Source: Erythrocercus mccallii
Taxonomy: Eukaryota; Chordata; Aves; Passeriformes; Dicruridae
Assembly: GCA_013397435.1 (NCBI GenBank)
Contig: VZRG01001045.1
Coordinates: forward strand, 3,549 to 67,548
Direction of reading: 5' to 3'
Length of the DNA: 64,000 nucleotides
Numbering within the stretch: the stretch's first letter is position 1; the number at the start of each line of letters is the position of its first letter. The position numbers and the translations under genes were made by a program. The notes below the pieces were generated by a model. That model did no database searches. It saw nothing but the letters and a program-made list of their open reading frames with translations, and was not told the DNA's origin. Positions 62,371 through 64,000 of the stretch are shown here, one piece after another.

Positions 62371-64000
62371 TGTCCCAGAGCTGCCTGCTTGAGTTATGGC
62401 TCATAATTTTCGTGGAAAGTTCTCACAGTTCGTGACCCAGGAGATCCCAAACATATGATTTAATCGGGCATTAGTCAATGTCAAATTTTTCCCTTCCCGA
62501 CGTGTCGTCTGATGTATACCACATTGTCAGCATCTCCCTGCAGCACGTGGGAGGCACAAGGCACCTTGACGGAGGGCAATGAAGGGAAGAGGGGGAATCA
62601 ATGCTTGGATTAGGAGCAAACGCAAAACTGGACAGATGCGGCCCTTAATGGCACCACATGCTCATTCTCAGCCTATCACTCCCACAGCCCATAACATGTC
62701 TACGTTTATGGAAGATGACAAGGGCTTAAGCCACCTTCCAGTGAACACATTTCAGCACACTGGTGTCACCTTCAAACACTCTTTTTATTCTCTTCTTCCA
62801 GTGAGCAAACTGCCGCCCTTAAACCTATTGTGCCACACCCCCAAATTACTCACATGCTTGTAACCACAACCAAACTTCTGCTCTTATTTACAGGGACCCT
62901 CATTCAAGAGTTTTTACTTTGCATAAAACCTCCACCACAGCTCTTTGGGATGTTGAGCCCACAGTTTCTAAGTAACACAAAAGGAGTGGGATAAAGCAAT
63001 TACCTTATGGAAATGAAAACTAAATATGCTACTGACTTCAGGAAAGGTATGTCATCCTGACGTGTTTAGGGACATTAGTTACCCATACTACAAGTTCCCT
63101 CCTCCTCAAGGTAAAAATTGTTTGAATTATGATTTTATTTAGAAAACAAGTGCATTTATATGCTAATGACTTTTCGCTATTCATTGATTATTATTTTCTT
63201 CTCCAAAAATTTCAGGCAACCAATCAACTATACTGGAAGAAAAACACTGTGCCAGATTTTTTTAAAGAGCAGAAGAATATAGCTGTGTGATTGATTTCCA
63301 CCAAGAACAAGACTTTATGCAATTCAGGCCACAAACCACTCCTCACAAACACCAAACAACTAACAGATGGAGTGGGTAGCCTGCTAAGAAAGCAGAGGTT
63401 GAAATTGAATTCCCCCAAATGGTCTGGCAAAAATCAGTGGAAAACAGGATGCCTTTCTGAGTGATTTGCAAAAAAGAAGAGAGGCCTGAATTAGGGAAAA
63501 AATATGCTAATGCCCTAAGAAGATCTACAAACTAGATAATGTGGCATCTGTTCTCCTTGAAGTTGCAAGAGCGGATAGACAATCCCAGATTTACACTCAG
63601 ACAGGAGATGTCACTCTGAAGAGAAGCCTTCCTCTTCCTTCTCCCTGCAAGTGCTCCACACACACAAAAGAAAAGGCAACATGAAGACTCTCCCAAATTT
63701 TTACCTCTTAGAGTCTTGATGCATAGTAGGGCAAACCTTCTCTTGTGAGCAGCCTCGGGTTAGTTCAAGACAGCAACAGAGACTTTTTTCCCTTTCCACT
63801 TCTTCACTCCAGAACTATGTAAAGATTGAAGAGAGATGAGATTATGGTTAGTCAGAATAACTTTACTACCAACCAGGTAGCTCAGTTCATGCATTTATTC
63901 ACATAATCATAATAGAAACAGTTCAATTACTGACCTATCTTATTGCAAGAGATGACAAACAAGGGACTTGAGCAGGAAAAGTATATGTCGAGGGAGAGAC
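62371..64000. other. Non-coding flank of the CpG island
   Basis: Complex sequence without a recognised gene or repeat. An E-box CACGTG lies at 62544-62549, about 180 bp outside the island. Frames are all below 100 codons. Confidence 0.5.

Overview
This window looks like non-coding DNA from a bird nuclear genome. The evidence is its repeats. Several truncated CR1 LINE copies carry the typical avian/sauropsid 3' end (ATTCTATGATTC-type). There are decayed MIR/CORE-SINE remnants and one ERVL-like LTR of a kind I associate with neoavian and especially songbird genomes (the order-level guess is weak). I found no convincing protein-coding gene, tRNA, rRNA or CRISPR array. The longest open frame is 175 codons. 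The open frames lack recognisable domains, except for broken reverse-transcriptase pieces inside CR1 copies.

Layout. 1-15487: mostly unique AT-rich sequence with a TCTCC microsatellite at the left edge, a TA microsatellite at about 1.02 kb, a MIR-like tail at 4.17 kb and an A-rich tract at 9.47 kb. 15488-16480: a 5'-truncated CR1 on the minus strand that still shows reverse-transcriptase sequence. 16.7-24.8 kb: a GT/TA microsatellite and a striking 146-bp foldback element at 21640-21785. 24.8-29.5 kb: an old minus-strand CR1, a short plus-strand CR1 tail and a MIR-like piece. 35.9-36.4 kb: an LTR. 40.0-41.25 kb: a plus-strand CR1 with a second CR1 tail nested inside it. 43-45 kb: a perfect 12-bp hairpin and a minus-strand MIR. 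47.86-48.02 kb: 97 uninterrupted C followed by impure C and a TA repeat. 48-61.9 kb: unique AT-rich sequence with a few ancient repeat scraps and a small perfect hairpin. 61.93-62.37 kb: a CpG island, the best candidate for a promoter and first exon, with a good-looking splice donor on the minus strand.

Reading as a whole. If the CpG island starts a minus-strand transcript, much or all of the sequence to its left could be a long first intron; otherwise the window is intergenic. The sequence cannot decide between these. No multi-gene system is visible. The items most worth checking are the foldback element, the nested CR1, the long poly-C run and the CpG island.
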